A stretch of DNA of 64,000 bases from Phnomibacter ginsenosidimutans (lineage in GTDB: Bacteria; Bacteroidota; Bacteroidia; Chitinophagales; Chitinophagaceae): assembly GCF_009740285.1 (NCBI RefSeq), contig NZ_CP046566.1, positions 2,600,501 to 2,664,500 on the forward strand, written 5' to 3'. Each line of letters starts with the position of its first letter. The first letter of the stretch is position 1. Shown here piece after piece: positions 1-6,901 of this stretch. The position numbers and the translations under genes are program-made. The notes beneath the pieces are model-generated. The model had not been told where the DNA came from, did no database searches, and saw only the letters and a list, made by a program, of their open reading frames with translations.

Positions 1-1
1 T

Positions 2-904
2 ATGTTGCAAAACCAATGGCCAGCGCCACCTCTCCTTTCGCCGCAGCAATTGCAGGGGCATCCGTTGGGTGTTGGTATTGAAGTGTATGCATTGCGCCTC
101 GACACATTGCATCCACTGGTATCGGGCAACAAATGGTTGAAGTTGTATGGTTGGTTGCAGACCAATCCTTCGCTGGCAAGTAATGGCATCATCAGCAAAG
201 GCGGTGCATGGAGCAATCATGTGCATGCCACTGCAGCATGGTGCCACTTACATCAACTGCCTTTTACCGCCATTATAAAAGCAGCAGCGCATACACGCAC
301 TGCCATGCTGGATGATGTGCAGCAATGGGGCGGCAACATCATCTATGCACACCGCAGCGAATTTTACAACGATGCACACTGGCAGGCCATTGCCGATGCA
401 CAACAACTCTTGTACATACCCATGGGTGGCGATGGACTTCCGGGTGTAAAAGGCGTACAGGACTACTTCGACAAACTCACAAACTTTACTGCAGATGCGG
501 TGTGGTGTGCCACCGGCACAGGCACAACAGCAGCGGGCATTTTGCAATCCTCCATGCCCTTTACGCATTTTCATGCTGTAAACCCCGGCATACAAGATGC
601 AACGGTGGATGCATTGTTGCATGCCACTGCTGCAACGCATCAAAAACAATTACAGCTTCATCATTTACCCAACGACCGGTTTGGCCGCTGCAGCGATGCA
701 ACCATTGACTGCATGCTGCAATGGCAATCCAACACAGGCCTCGCTACAGACATCATGTACACAGGCAAACTACTGCATGCCATGCAACGGCATTATGCGC
801 AGACAGAATATAGTTCACCACAAAAAATACTGCTCATTCATACCGGTGGCTTGCAGGGCAATCGTTCACACCCGTTATTAAGCTTGCAATCTACAGGTGG
901 GTAG
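2..904 (+). CDS. PLP-dependent D-cysteine desulfhydrase / ACC deaminase-like protein
   Basis: A 300-residue fold-type II PLP enzyme of the D-cysteine desulfhydrase / 1-aminocyclopropane-1-carboxylate deaminase family. The expected PLP lysine is in SGNKWLKL (Lys44), followed by a GGAWSNH phosphate/substrate motif around residue 67 and a CATGTGTTAAG glycine-rich phosphate-binding loop near residue 170. The ATG at position 2 is the first codon available, and family members begin close to this point, so the gene looks complete although it touches the window edge. In Bacteroidota these proteins are rarely characterised, so desulfhydrase versus deaminase activity cannot be decided here. A secreted-protein gene follows 40 bases downstream with its own likely promoter. 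Confidence 0.82.
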   Translation: MLQNQWPAPPLLSPQQLQGHPLGVGIEVYALRLDTLHPLVSGNKWLKLYGWLQTNPSLASNGIISKGGAWSNHVHATAAWCHLHQLPFTAIIKAAAHTRTAMLDDVQQWGGNIIYAHRSEFYNDAHWQAIADAQQLLYIPMGGDGLPGVKGVQDYFDKLTNFTADAVWCATGTGTTAAGILQSSMPFTHFHAVNPGIQDATVDALLHATAATHQKQLQLHHLPNDRFGRCSDATIDCMLQWQSNTGLATDIMYTGKLLHAMQRHYAQTEYSSPQKILLIHTGGLQGNRSHPLLSLQSTGG

Positions 905-918
905 CAGCGTTATATTTG
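884..918 (+). promoter_or_regulatory. Bacteroidota-type promoter for the 944 gene
   Basis: A TAnnTTTG -7 element (TATATTTG, 911-918) lies 25 bases before the start codon at 944, with a possible TTG -33 element at 884-886 (24-base spacer). It overlaps the 3' end of the preceding gene. The -7 match is exact; the -33 assignment is weaker. Confidence 0.5.
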
Positions 919-943
919 CCACGCCTTAGCGCCTTGTGATAGC

Positions 944-1873
944 ATGAAATGGATTAGCCGACTTGTATTGTTTACCGGATGGATGCTGGCTGCAACTGCA
1001 GCCATGGCACAGGATACTTTGCCCAAATTTTCAGTAGAAGACCGTGGCGGTGGCCGTGTGGTGGTAAGCTGGCGCAATCCTTATCCCAACCTTATACAGC
1101 TAGCGGTGCAGCGCAGTTACGACAGCACCAAAAAGTTTACCACGGTGTACTCTTCAACCAGTCCTGAGTTGCCGGTAAATGGCTACAGCGATAAAATTAT
1201 TCCCGGCATCAAATACTACTACCGGGTGTTTTATGTAATGGAAGGCGGCGCTTATTTTTTCACCAAAAGCATGCGCCCCACAGCTCCCCTCATTGTACCC
1301 AGAGACAGCGCCAGCAGCAATACCAACAACGGTAAAAAAGACAGCGTGGTGGTGGTGGATAACAAACGGGATCAGCTGGATGAAGAGCTGGTAAAAAAAC
1401 TGCAGAAAGGCAATAAGAAAGAAGATGAGGAAGAAGTGATTCCGCCCGACAAGCCGTTTTACATTAAGGTAAAAGATACATTGTACACCACGCTGATTAC
1501 AGCGGAGTTCTTTCGTTTTCGCGACAGCATCATGAAACAAACGAAAGACACTTTGTTTCAACTGACAGACGACACGATTTTACTGGGTATTTATGTGCCG
1601 CCGTTTTTGCAACGAACCAGTGAGTTTGTTTTTACCGACCGTGATGGTTACATCGTAATTAAACTGCCGGATGCAGCTACCAAGCGCTACGACATCAAGT
1701 TTATGGAAGAAGACGAAACGCTGGTGTTGGAATTAAAAGCCTTGAAAGAACCTTTTCTTATTTTGGATAAAACGAATTTTTACCACGGTGGCTGGTACAA
1801 ATTTGAGCTACTGGAAAATGGAAAAATCAAGGAACGAAACCGCATTTTCCTTGCCAGAGATTTTAGCCCATAG
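944..1873 (+). CDS. Secreted protein of unknown function with FN3-like N-terminal region
   Basis: A 309-residue protein with a clear signal peptide (hydrophobic stretch to about residue 22, ending AMAQ). Residues about 30-115 read like a fibronectin type III-type beta domain (VVVSWRNP..., then IIPGIKYYYRVFYV). A charged Lys/Asp/Glu-rich linker follows around residues 120-165, then a C-terminal region with no family I recognise. It probably acts in the periplasm or at the outer membrane, but no function can be assigned. Its last 11 bases overlap the 3' end of the convergent lipB gene. Confidence 0.7.
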   Translation: MKWISRLVLFTGWMLAATAAMAQDTLPKFSVEDRGGGRVVVSWRNPYPNLIQLAVQRSYDSTKKFTTVYSSTSPELPVNGYSDKIIPGIKYYYRVFYVMEGGAYFFTKSMRPTAPLIVPRDSASSNTNNGKKDSVVVVDNKRDQLDEELVKKLQKGNKKEDEEEVIPPDKPFYIKVKDTLYTTLITAEFFRFRDSIMKQTKDTLFQLTDDTILLGIYVPPFLQRTSEFVFTDRDGYIVIKLPDAATKRYDIKFMEEDETLVLELKALKEPFLILDKTNFYHGGWYKFELLENGKIKERNRIFLARDFSP

Positions 1874-2579
1874 GTTGCAGTTCTACCTCAAACACTTCTG
1901 CAAATTTATTGAGCAATACTTGCTTGCTTTCTTCAAAATCTATTGCATGGCCCAGCTCTTTGGCAATGGAAGTAACCTGCTTGCCCACAATGCCACAGGG
2001 AATGATATTATCGAAATACGTGAGGTCGGTATTCACGTTGAGTGCCCAACCGTGCATGGTAATCCAGCGGCTACAACGTACACCCATGGCGCAAATTTTG
2101 CGTTCATGGCCAGGCTTGTCCGGATCGAGCCACACACCGGTTTCGCCGGCCGAACGTTCGCCCTTCAAACCATAATGTGCAATGGTTTTGATGATGACTT
2201 CTTCGAGGTTGCGCAGGTACCGGCCAATGTCGGTGTACATTTTTTCTAAATCGAGAATGGGATAACCTACCAGCTGCTGCGGTCCGTGAAAAGTAATATC
2301 GCCGCCACGGTTGATTTTGAAATAATCAATATCCTGCGCTGCCATCTCTGCTTCGGAAATGAGGATGTTTTCGATATGGCCGCTTTTGCCCAAGGTATAC
2401 ACGGGCGGATGCTCCACCAACAGCAAATGATGTTGCGTACTTCGCTCTGCTGCTGGCTGTTCAAATTCGGCCCGCTTAATGTCGGTTGCCAGTTGCATCA
2501 GCCGCTCCTGTTCGTCCCACACGGGCTTGTAGCGTTGCAGCCCCAAATCTTTCCACCAAACTATTTGTTGTGTACCCAT
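1863..2579 (-). CDS. lipB: Lipoyl(octanoyl) transferase LipB
   Basis: Transfers octanoyl from acyl carrier protein to lipoyl domains of 2-oxoacid dehydrogenases and the glycine cleavage H protein. The 238-residue length fits the family. Visible motifs are NRGGDITFHGPQQLVGYP (substrate pocket), the lysine in RKICAMGVR, HGWALNVNTDL, and PCGI holding the catalytic cysteine. Starts at the ATG complementary to 2577-2579. Its stop codon lies inside the end of the convergent gene at 944, an 11-base tail-to-tail overlap. No lipA is visible nearby. Confidence 0.95.
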   Translation of the reverse strand: MGTQQIVWWKDLGLQRYKPVWDEQERLMQLATDIKRAEFEQPAAERSTQHHLLLVEHPPVYTLGKSGHIENILISEAEMAAQDIDYFKINRGGDITFHGPQQLVGYPILDLEKMYTDIGRYLRNLEEVIIKTIAHYGLKGERSAGETGVWLDPDKPGHERKICAMGVRCSRWITMHGWALNVNTDLTYFDNIIPCGIVGKQVTSIAKELGHAIDFEESKQVLLNKFAEVFEVELQPMG

Positions 2580-2640
2580 TTACTTTGCGAAAATAAGGAA
2601 CCTGCCCTCTGAAGCTGTTTAAACTCCATACACTGTCATT

Positions 2641-2760
2641 CCCATGGGTCTTTTTGGCTGCAACTGCGTTGGATTTTTCGCCGTAGGCTACCCGCTACGA
2701 CTGCAAAATCCGCCTTGTTTCGCTCAAAAATTACCCGATGGGTATTTCCAGTAATGAAAT
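2641..2760. repeat. Imperfect hairpin-forming intergenic repeat
   Basis: The gap between the divergent lipB and rluD-like genes holds an imperfect inverted repeat. GGATTTT (2671-2677) pairs with AAAATCC (2705-2711), and CGTAG (2682-2686) pairs with CTACG (2695-2699). CATGGGT and ATGGGT copies lie on the outer flanks. It resembles a dispersed extragenic hairpin unit. An in-frame ATG at 2715 would extend the downstream gene into this repeat, which is a reason to prefer the later start at 2802. Confidence 0.45.
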
Positions 2761-2801
2761 GTAAACAGCTTCTTTGGCAAAAATTTCCTGCAACAGCAAC
2801 C

Positions 2802-3863
2802 ATGCTCGACGAAGAATTGCAACTGCCCGACGAGGGCACCGAGAGTGATGAACTCTATAAAAGATTAGTGGTAAAAGCCGACAAAGGCCAGGAGCCCTTG
2901 CGCATCGATAAGTTTTTGATGAACCGCATTGAAGGCGCTACCCGCAATAAAATTCAGCAGGCCCTGCATGCCGGATTGATTACTGTGGATGGCCAAATGG
3001 TGAAGCCCAACTTTAAAGTGAAGGCCGGCCATGAGGTGATTGTGTTTAGCGAAGACCACCCCGACAGCAACGACATCATTCCCGAACCCATGGACCTCTA
3101 CATTGTGTTTGAAGATGATGATGTGTTGCTCATCAACAAGCCCGCCGGCATGGTGGTACACCCCGGCAGCGGCAACCCCAACGGTACGTTGGTGAATGGT
3201 GTGGCGCATTACCTGATGCAGCAAAACCCGGAGCTGACAGAGTTTAACCTGCCCCGCTTTGGGTTGGTACACCGCATTGACAAGAACACCAGCGGCTTAC
3301 TGCTGCTGGCCAAAACCGACCGTGCTTTGCAACACCTGGCCAAGCAGTTTTTCAATCATACCATCGACCGCAAATACGTGGCGCTGGTGTGGGGCGATGT
3401 GGAAGAAGACAGCGGCACCATTGAAGCCCACGTAGGCCGCAGCCCCCGCTACCGCAAGCAGTTTGAGGCTTTTCCGGAGGGTGAATATGGCAAACATGCC
3501 ATTACGCATTACAACGTACTGGAACGATTTCACTATGTAACGCTGGTGGAATGTGTGCTGGAAACCGGCCGTACCCACCAGATAAGGGTACACATGAAAC
3601 ACATTGGCCACACGCTTTTTGCCGACGATCACTACGGTGGCGACCGCATTTTGAAGGGTACCATTTACACCAAGTACAAGCAGTTTGTAGAAAATTGTTT
3701 TGCCCTCTGCCCCCGGCAGGCACTGCATGCCAAAACCCTGGGCTTTGTGCATCCCGTTACCAACGAACGCCTATTCTTTGAAGCACCAATCCCTACCGAT
3801 ATGACTGCCGTGATTGAAAAATGGCGGAAGTATTTTCAGACGAAAGGAAAAGTTGAAGATTAG
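2802..3863 (+). CDS. rluD: RluA/RluD-family 23S rRNA pseudouridine synthase
   Basis: A 353-residue RNA pseudouridine synthase. It has an N-terminal S4 RNA-binding domain (about residues 25-85, RIDKFLMNRIEGATRNKIQ), then the RluA catalytic domain with HRIDKNTSGLLLLAKTD, which carries the catalytic aspartate. The C-terminal part has GRTHQIRVHMKHIGH and the ALHAKTLGF motif typical of RluD-like enzymes. The start at 2802 (MLDEELQLP) is chosen over 2715 because the extra 29 codons run through an extragenic hairpin repeat. RluD isomerises uridines in 23S rRNA helix 69; RluC-type specificity cannot be excluded. A bidirectional hairpin follows. Confidence 0.9.
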   Translation: MLDEELQLPDEGTESDELYKRLVVKADKGQEPLRIDKFLMNRIEGATRNKIQQALHAGLITVDGQMVKPNFKVKAGHEVIVFSEDHPDSNDIIPEPMDLYIVFEDDDVLLINKPAGMVVHPGSGNPNGTLVNGVAHYLMQQNPELTEFNLPRFGLVHRIDKNTSGLLLLAKTDRALQHLAKQFFNHTIDRKYVALVWGDVEEDSGTIEAHVGRSPRYRKQFEAFPEGEYGKHAITHYNVLERFHYVTLVECVLETGRTHQIRVHMKHIGHTLFADDHYGGDRILKGTIYTKYKQFVENCFALCPRQALHAKTLGFVHPVTNERLFFEAPIPTDMTAVIEKWRKYFQTKGKVED

Positions 3864-3924
3864 TTGGTGGTTTGTAGTTTGTGGTTTATTGCTAATAGGA
3901 TAACAGTCAACTCATTTAATAAAA

Positions 3925-3959
3925 AACCGGCACAATGTTTTGAAAACGTTGTGCCGGTT
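3925..3959. terminator. Strong hairpin between convergent rluD and def
   Basis: A 35-base near-perfect palindrome beginning AACCGGCACAA and ending TTGTGCCGGTT, with a TTTTGAAAA centre and one G-U pair. On the minus strand it is followed by TTTT, so it best serves as the terminator of def, and it can probably act on rluD too. Confidence 0.8.
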
Positions 3960-3979
3960 GACTTTTACGGAGATTGGGC

Positions 3980-4561
3980 TTACGACTTCGGATAAGTCAT
4001 GCGATAATCCATCCGCACTTTGCCGTTGGAAATATCGAGCAGTTTGCCCTTGAGCAACTTACGTTTCAGCGGCGACAGGTAATCAATGAACAGTTTGCCT
4101 TCAATGTGATCATATTCGTGTTGGATAACCCTGGCGGTAATACCACCGAAGGTTTTGCGCTGGGGTTCAAATTTTTCGTTCACATATTCAATCGTCACCG
4201 TTTCAGGGCGCATCACATCTTCCCGCACTTTCGGAATGCTGAGGCAACCTTCGTTGTACGGCCATTCATCGCCGGCAAACTCTACAATGTGTGCATTGAT
4301 AAAAGTTTCTTTGATGCCCTCGTCACCTTCATACTCCTGACGTTCTTCTTCGTCCAGATTTTCGATGATTTGCTCACTATCGACGGTAAAAATGCGAATG
4401 CTGCGGTTGATTTGCGGAGCGGCCAAACCCACGCCATTGCTGGCATACATGGTTTCCCACATATCGGCGATGAGTTGAGTAAGATTGGGATAATCCGGCG
4501 TGATATCTACTGCTACCCGGCGCAAAATGGGCGATCCGTACGCTACAATTGGAAGAATCAT
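3980..4561 (-). CDS. def: Peptide deformylase
   Basis: Removes the formyl group from the N-terminal methionine of nascent proteins in the cytoplasm. All three signature motifs are present: GVGLAAPQ (about residue 44), EGCLSIP (cysteine metal ligand) and QHEYDH (two histidine ligands and the catalytic glutamate). The 193-residue length fits type I deformylases of Bacteroidota. It starts at the ATG complementary to 4559-4561, and the ruvX gene lies upstream on the same strand. The strong hairpin at 3925-3959 lies just after the stop. Confidence 0.96.
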   Translation of the reverse strand: MILPIVAYGSPILRRVAVDITPDYPNLTQLIADMWETMYASNGVGLAAPQINRSIRIFTVDSEQIIENLDEEERQEYEGDEGIKETFINAHIVEFAGDEWPYNEGCLSIPKVREDVMRPETVTIEYVNEKFEPQRKTFGGITARVIQHEYDHIEGKLFIDYLSPLKRKLLKGKLLDISNGKVRMDYRMTYPKS

Positions 4562-4703
4562 AATGGTTAAATGGTCAGTTCGATGAAGGAAAGCCCTTCT
4601 ACTTTTTTCTTTTTGATGGAATGCTTAAATGCTGCTACACAAGTCAATTCAACTTTCACAGTAACATTTCAATCTCCATCATTTGTTTGAATTGGCGCCA
4701 AAA

Positions 4704-5116
4704 TTAGCCTTTTTGCTGCAAGTATTCCTGCAGCATGAGGGTGGCGGCCATTTCATCAATGCGGCCTTTTTCGCGACGGTCCTTTTTTTCACCCCGGTGT
4801 CAATGAGGGCTTGCACCGCCATTTTGCTGGTGTAGCGTTCGTCCACCGTTTCAATGGGGATGGTCGGATGGTCTTTTTTAAAGAGGCGGATAAAGTCTTT
4901 CACGGGCTTGGTACCATCGGTGGCTTCGCCATCCAGCGACAACGGCAAGCCGATGATCACCCGCTCCACCGCTTCAGTAGCAAAATAGTTTTTGAGCCAT
5001 GGCCGCAGCCCATGCGAATCGACGGTGGTTAGGCCGCTGGCAATAATCTGCAACGGATCTGTAACGGCTACACCGGTGCGTTTTTTACCATAATCGAGGG
5101 CCATGATTCGAGCCAT
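4704..5116 (-). CDS. ruvX: RuvX/YqgF Holliday junction resolvase-like protein, 3' frameshift
   Basis: RNase H-fold protein linked to pre-16S rRNA processing and formerly annotated as a Holliday junction resolvase. It has MALDYGKKRTGVAVTD at the N-terminus, GLPLSLDG in the middle and DERYTSKMA near residue 100. As sequenced, a run of seven A (minus strand; T run at 4783-4789) puts the last ~36 codons out of frame, giving an aberrant tail that ends at 4679. Adding one A restores a family-like C-terminus (DRREKGRIDEMAATLMLQ) ending at a TAA at 4704-4706. This is probably an indel error in the assembly. The start at 5116 or 5122 is equally possible. Confidence 0.85.
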
Positions 5117-5177
5117 AAACACGAATTAAACAAATTGGACTGATTACACGAAAGGAATCAACCCGAATGATGCGAAT

Positions 5178-5196
5178 ATTACGAATTACACGAATT
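5178..5196 (+). repeat. Left arm of a perfect 19-bp inverted repeat around the GxxExxY gene
   Basis: ATTACGAATTACACGAATT. Its exact reverse complement occurs at 5802-5820, on the other side of the GxxExxY gene. Surrounding bases (from about 5112) contain further degenerate CACGAATT and TTACACGAA units. Confidence 0.8.
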
Positions 5197-5245
5197 ATTT
5201 TAGGGTACGCAACAACACTTACACTTTAAAAGCCTTACACCACAC

Positions 5246-5620
5246 ATGACTGAATTATTGTACAAAGATGAATCCTATCTAATCATTGGCAAATGCATGG
5301 AAATTCACCGGCTACTTGGTTTTGGTTTTAAAGAAGCCGTGTACAAAGATGCGTTGGAATTAGAGTTACAGGCAGAAGGCATTCCATTTCAAAGAGAAAA
5401 ACGTTTTGAGGTAGTGTATAAAAATGTGGTGTTGCGTCATCACTACGTAGCCGATTTTGTAGTGTTTGATCGCATTATTCTGGAGATAAAAGCCACTGCA
5501 GCAGTGCATGAAGCATTTACTTTTCAAACTGTCAATTATCTGAAAGCAAGTGGGCTTCGACTTGGTATGATTATCAATTTCGGTGAAAAGTCATTGCGAT
5601 ATCACCGGGTAATCCTTTGA
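5246..5620 (+). CDS. GxxExxY family protein (PD-(D/E)XK nuclease-like fold)
   Basis: A 124-residue protein with the name-giving motif G27-E30-Y33 (GFKEAVY) and a likely PD-(D/E)XK core: Asp70 in ADFVVFD and Glu80-x-Lys82 in LEIKA. The family is widespread in Bacteroidota and other phyla, and no biological role is established. The gene sits inside an AT-rich element bounded by a perfect 19-bp inverted repeat (5178-5196 and 5802-5820). Its stop codon lies within the first of two direct repeats (5611-5680 and 5707-5777). It points against its neighbours ruvX and the ubiA-like gene. A nuclease-fold gene in a repeat-bounded unit suggests a small mobile or selfish element, but that is inference. 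Confidence 0.85.
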   Translation: MTELLYKDESYLIIGKCMEIHRLLGFGFKEAVYKDALELELQAEGIPFQREKRFEVVYKNVVLRHHYVADFVVFDRIILEIKATAAVHEAFTFQTVNYLKASGLRLGMIINFGEKSLRYHRVIL

Positions 5621-5680
5621 ACACTAATTCAGCTAATATTCACGAATGACACGGATTGAATACAAGAAATAATAAATCAC
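5611..5680 (+). repeat. Direct repeat copy A after the GxxExxY gene
   Basis: About 70 bases, imperfectly repeated at 5707-5777. Shared blocks are AATCCT, TGAACACTAATT, GCTAAT, GACACG and ATTGAATACA, ending in AATCAC. The first bases include the stop codon of the GxxExxY gene. Confidence 0.7.
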
Positions 5681-5706
5681 AATTATACCTACACACTAAT
5701 TCGTGC

Positions 5707-5777
5707 AATCCTGTGAACACTAATTGGGCTAATTGCCACAGATGACACGAATTGAATACAGTAGATCAATTAATCAC
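5707..5777 (+). repeat. Direct repeat copy B after the GxxExxY gene
   Basis: Second copy of the unit at 5611-5680, offset by 96 bases, with scattered substitutions. It lies wholly outside any gene. Confidence 0.7.
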
Positions 5778-5801
5778 CATTAAACTTATATCCAATAAAG
5801 A

Positions 5802-5820
5802 AATTCGTGTAATTCGTAAT
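5802..5820 (-). repeat. Right arm of the 19-bp inverted repeat
   Basis: Exact reverse complement of 5178-5196. It lies about 20 bases from the 3' end of the ubiA-like gene. Confidence 0.8.
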
Positions 5821-5839
5821 CATTCGTTCCAATCCGTGT

Positions 5840-6761
5840 TTAAAGCAATAAATCCGCTATCACAAACACCGCAAACACCACGCTGGCAATACCATTGGCG
5901 GTCATGAAGGCGATGTTGACGCGGCTGAGGTCGCAGGGCTTCACGATGCTGTGCTGGTAAATGAGCATGCCGCAAAAGCCTGCTGTGCCCACCCAATACA
6001 ACCAACCAAATGAACCGTAAAAACCGGCCGCAATTACACAGGCAGCACTCAACAGGTGCAGCAGTTCACTTACCCGCAACGCCTTGGCAGTACCCAAAGC
6101 AGCAGGTATGCTGTGCAGCCCCTGGCTGCGGTCGAAGGCTTCATCCTGCAAAGCAAAAATGATGTCGAAACCGCTTACCCAAAACAACACGGTAAACGAA
6201 AACAACACGGGCAACACGGCAAAAACACCCGTTACCGCCAGATAAGCACCAATGGGTGCCAAACTCAACCCAAGCCCCAACACGAGGTGACATAAAGCTG
6301 TAAACCGTTTGGTATAGCTGTAAAACAAAATGACAAACAAGGCCACCGGACTCAGGTAAAAACAAATGGGATTGATGAAGTAAGTAGCGGTGATAAATAA
6401 CAGACAATTGAGAATGGTAAAACGCAGGGCACTGCTGGCGCCAATGATTCCTGCCGGAATTTCTCGAATAGCGGTACGTGGGTTTTGCGCATCAAAATTC
6501 CGATCGAGATAGCGGTTGAAGGCCATGGCCGCACTGCGGGCTTGTTACCATGCAGATGATGACGAGCATGAATTTGAAAAAATGATTTCCCCAAAAGTCG
6601 AAATTGGTTGCATCATTGCCCCTGCCAATAGTATTATTTATATTCCAAGTAAAATACTTTGGTTGCAAAACAGCCAGAAAAAAACCAATCAACGCAAAGG
6701 GCATTGCGAAGATGGTATGCGAAAACTTTACTAACGAAAGGTAATTTTTGATGGTCGTCAT
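5840..6761 (-). pseudogene. ubiA: UbiA/MqnP-like polyprenyltransferase, frameshifted as sequenced
   Basis: Integral membrane prenyltransferase of the UbiA superfamily, which joins a polyprenyl chain to an aromatic acid in quinone synthesis. The N-terminal part starts at 6761 ([18 protein letters not shown]). The Asp-rich motif [16 protein letters not shown] and a second motif around DIIFALQDEAFDRSQG are intact, and several hydrophobic membrane segments follow. Reading breaks at 6538-6541: an extra C (minus strand AAGCCCGC instead of AAGCCGC) separates the first ~74 codons from the rest. Removing it gives a continuous [16 protein letters not shown]. The motif also fits MqnP of the futalosine menaquinone route. 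Either a pseudogene or, more likely, an indel error. Confidence 0.8.
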
Positions 6762-6901
6762 AGTGTAAACAGGCTTTGCAGCGCAGGCCTGCAAGTTGCA
6801 TTTTTTACCACAATTGCGGGCTGTTGCTGCTCATTTGTTGAAAACGAAATGGGGAAGAAAGCATGGCTCCTTCCCCATTTGAACTTGTTGATTGATGCAG
6901 G

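Noticed and set aside
2715-2801. Upstream extension of the rluD-like gene
   Set aside because: The 29 extra codons come from an extragenic hairpin repeat and do not resemble the family N-terminus.
5838-6761. Treating the ubiA-like, trmH-like, GNAT, hlyD-like and GH2 genes as truly decayed
   Set aside because: Each has only one single-base indel and otherwise intact family sequence. Assembly error is simpler. They are listed as broken as sequenced.
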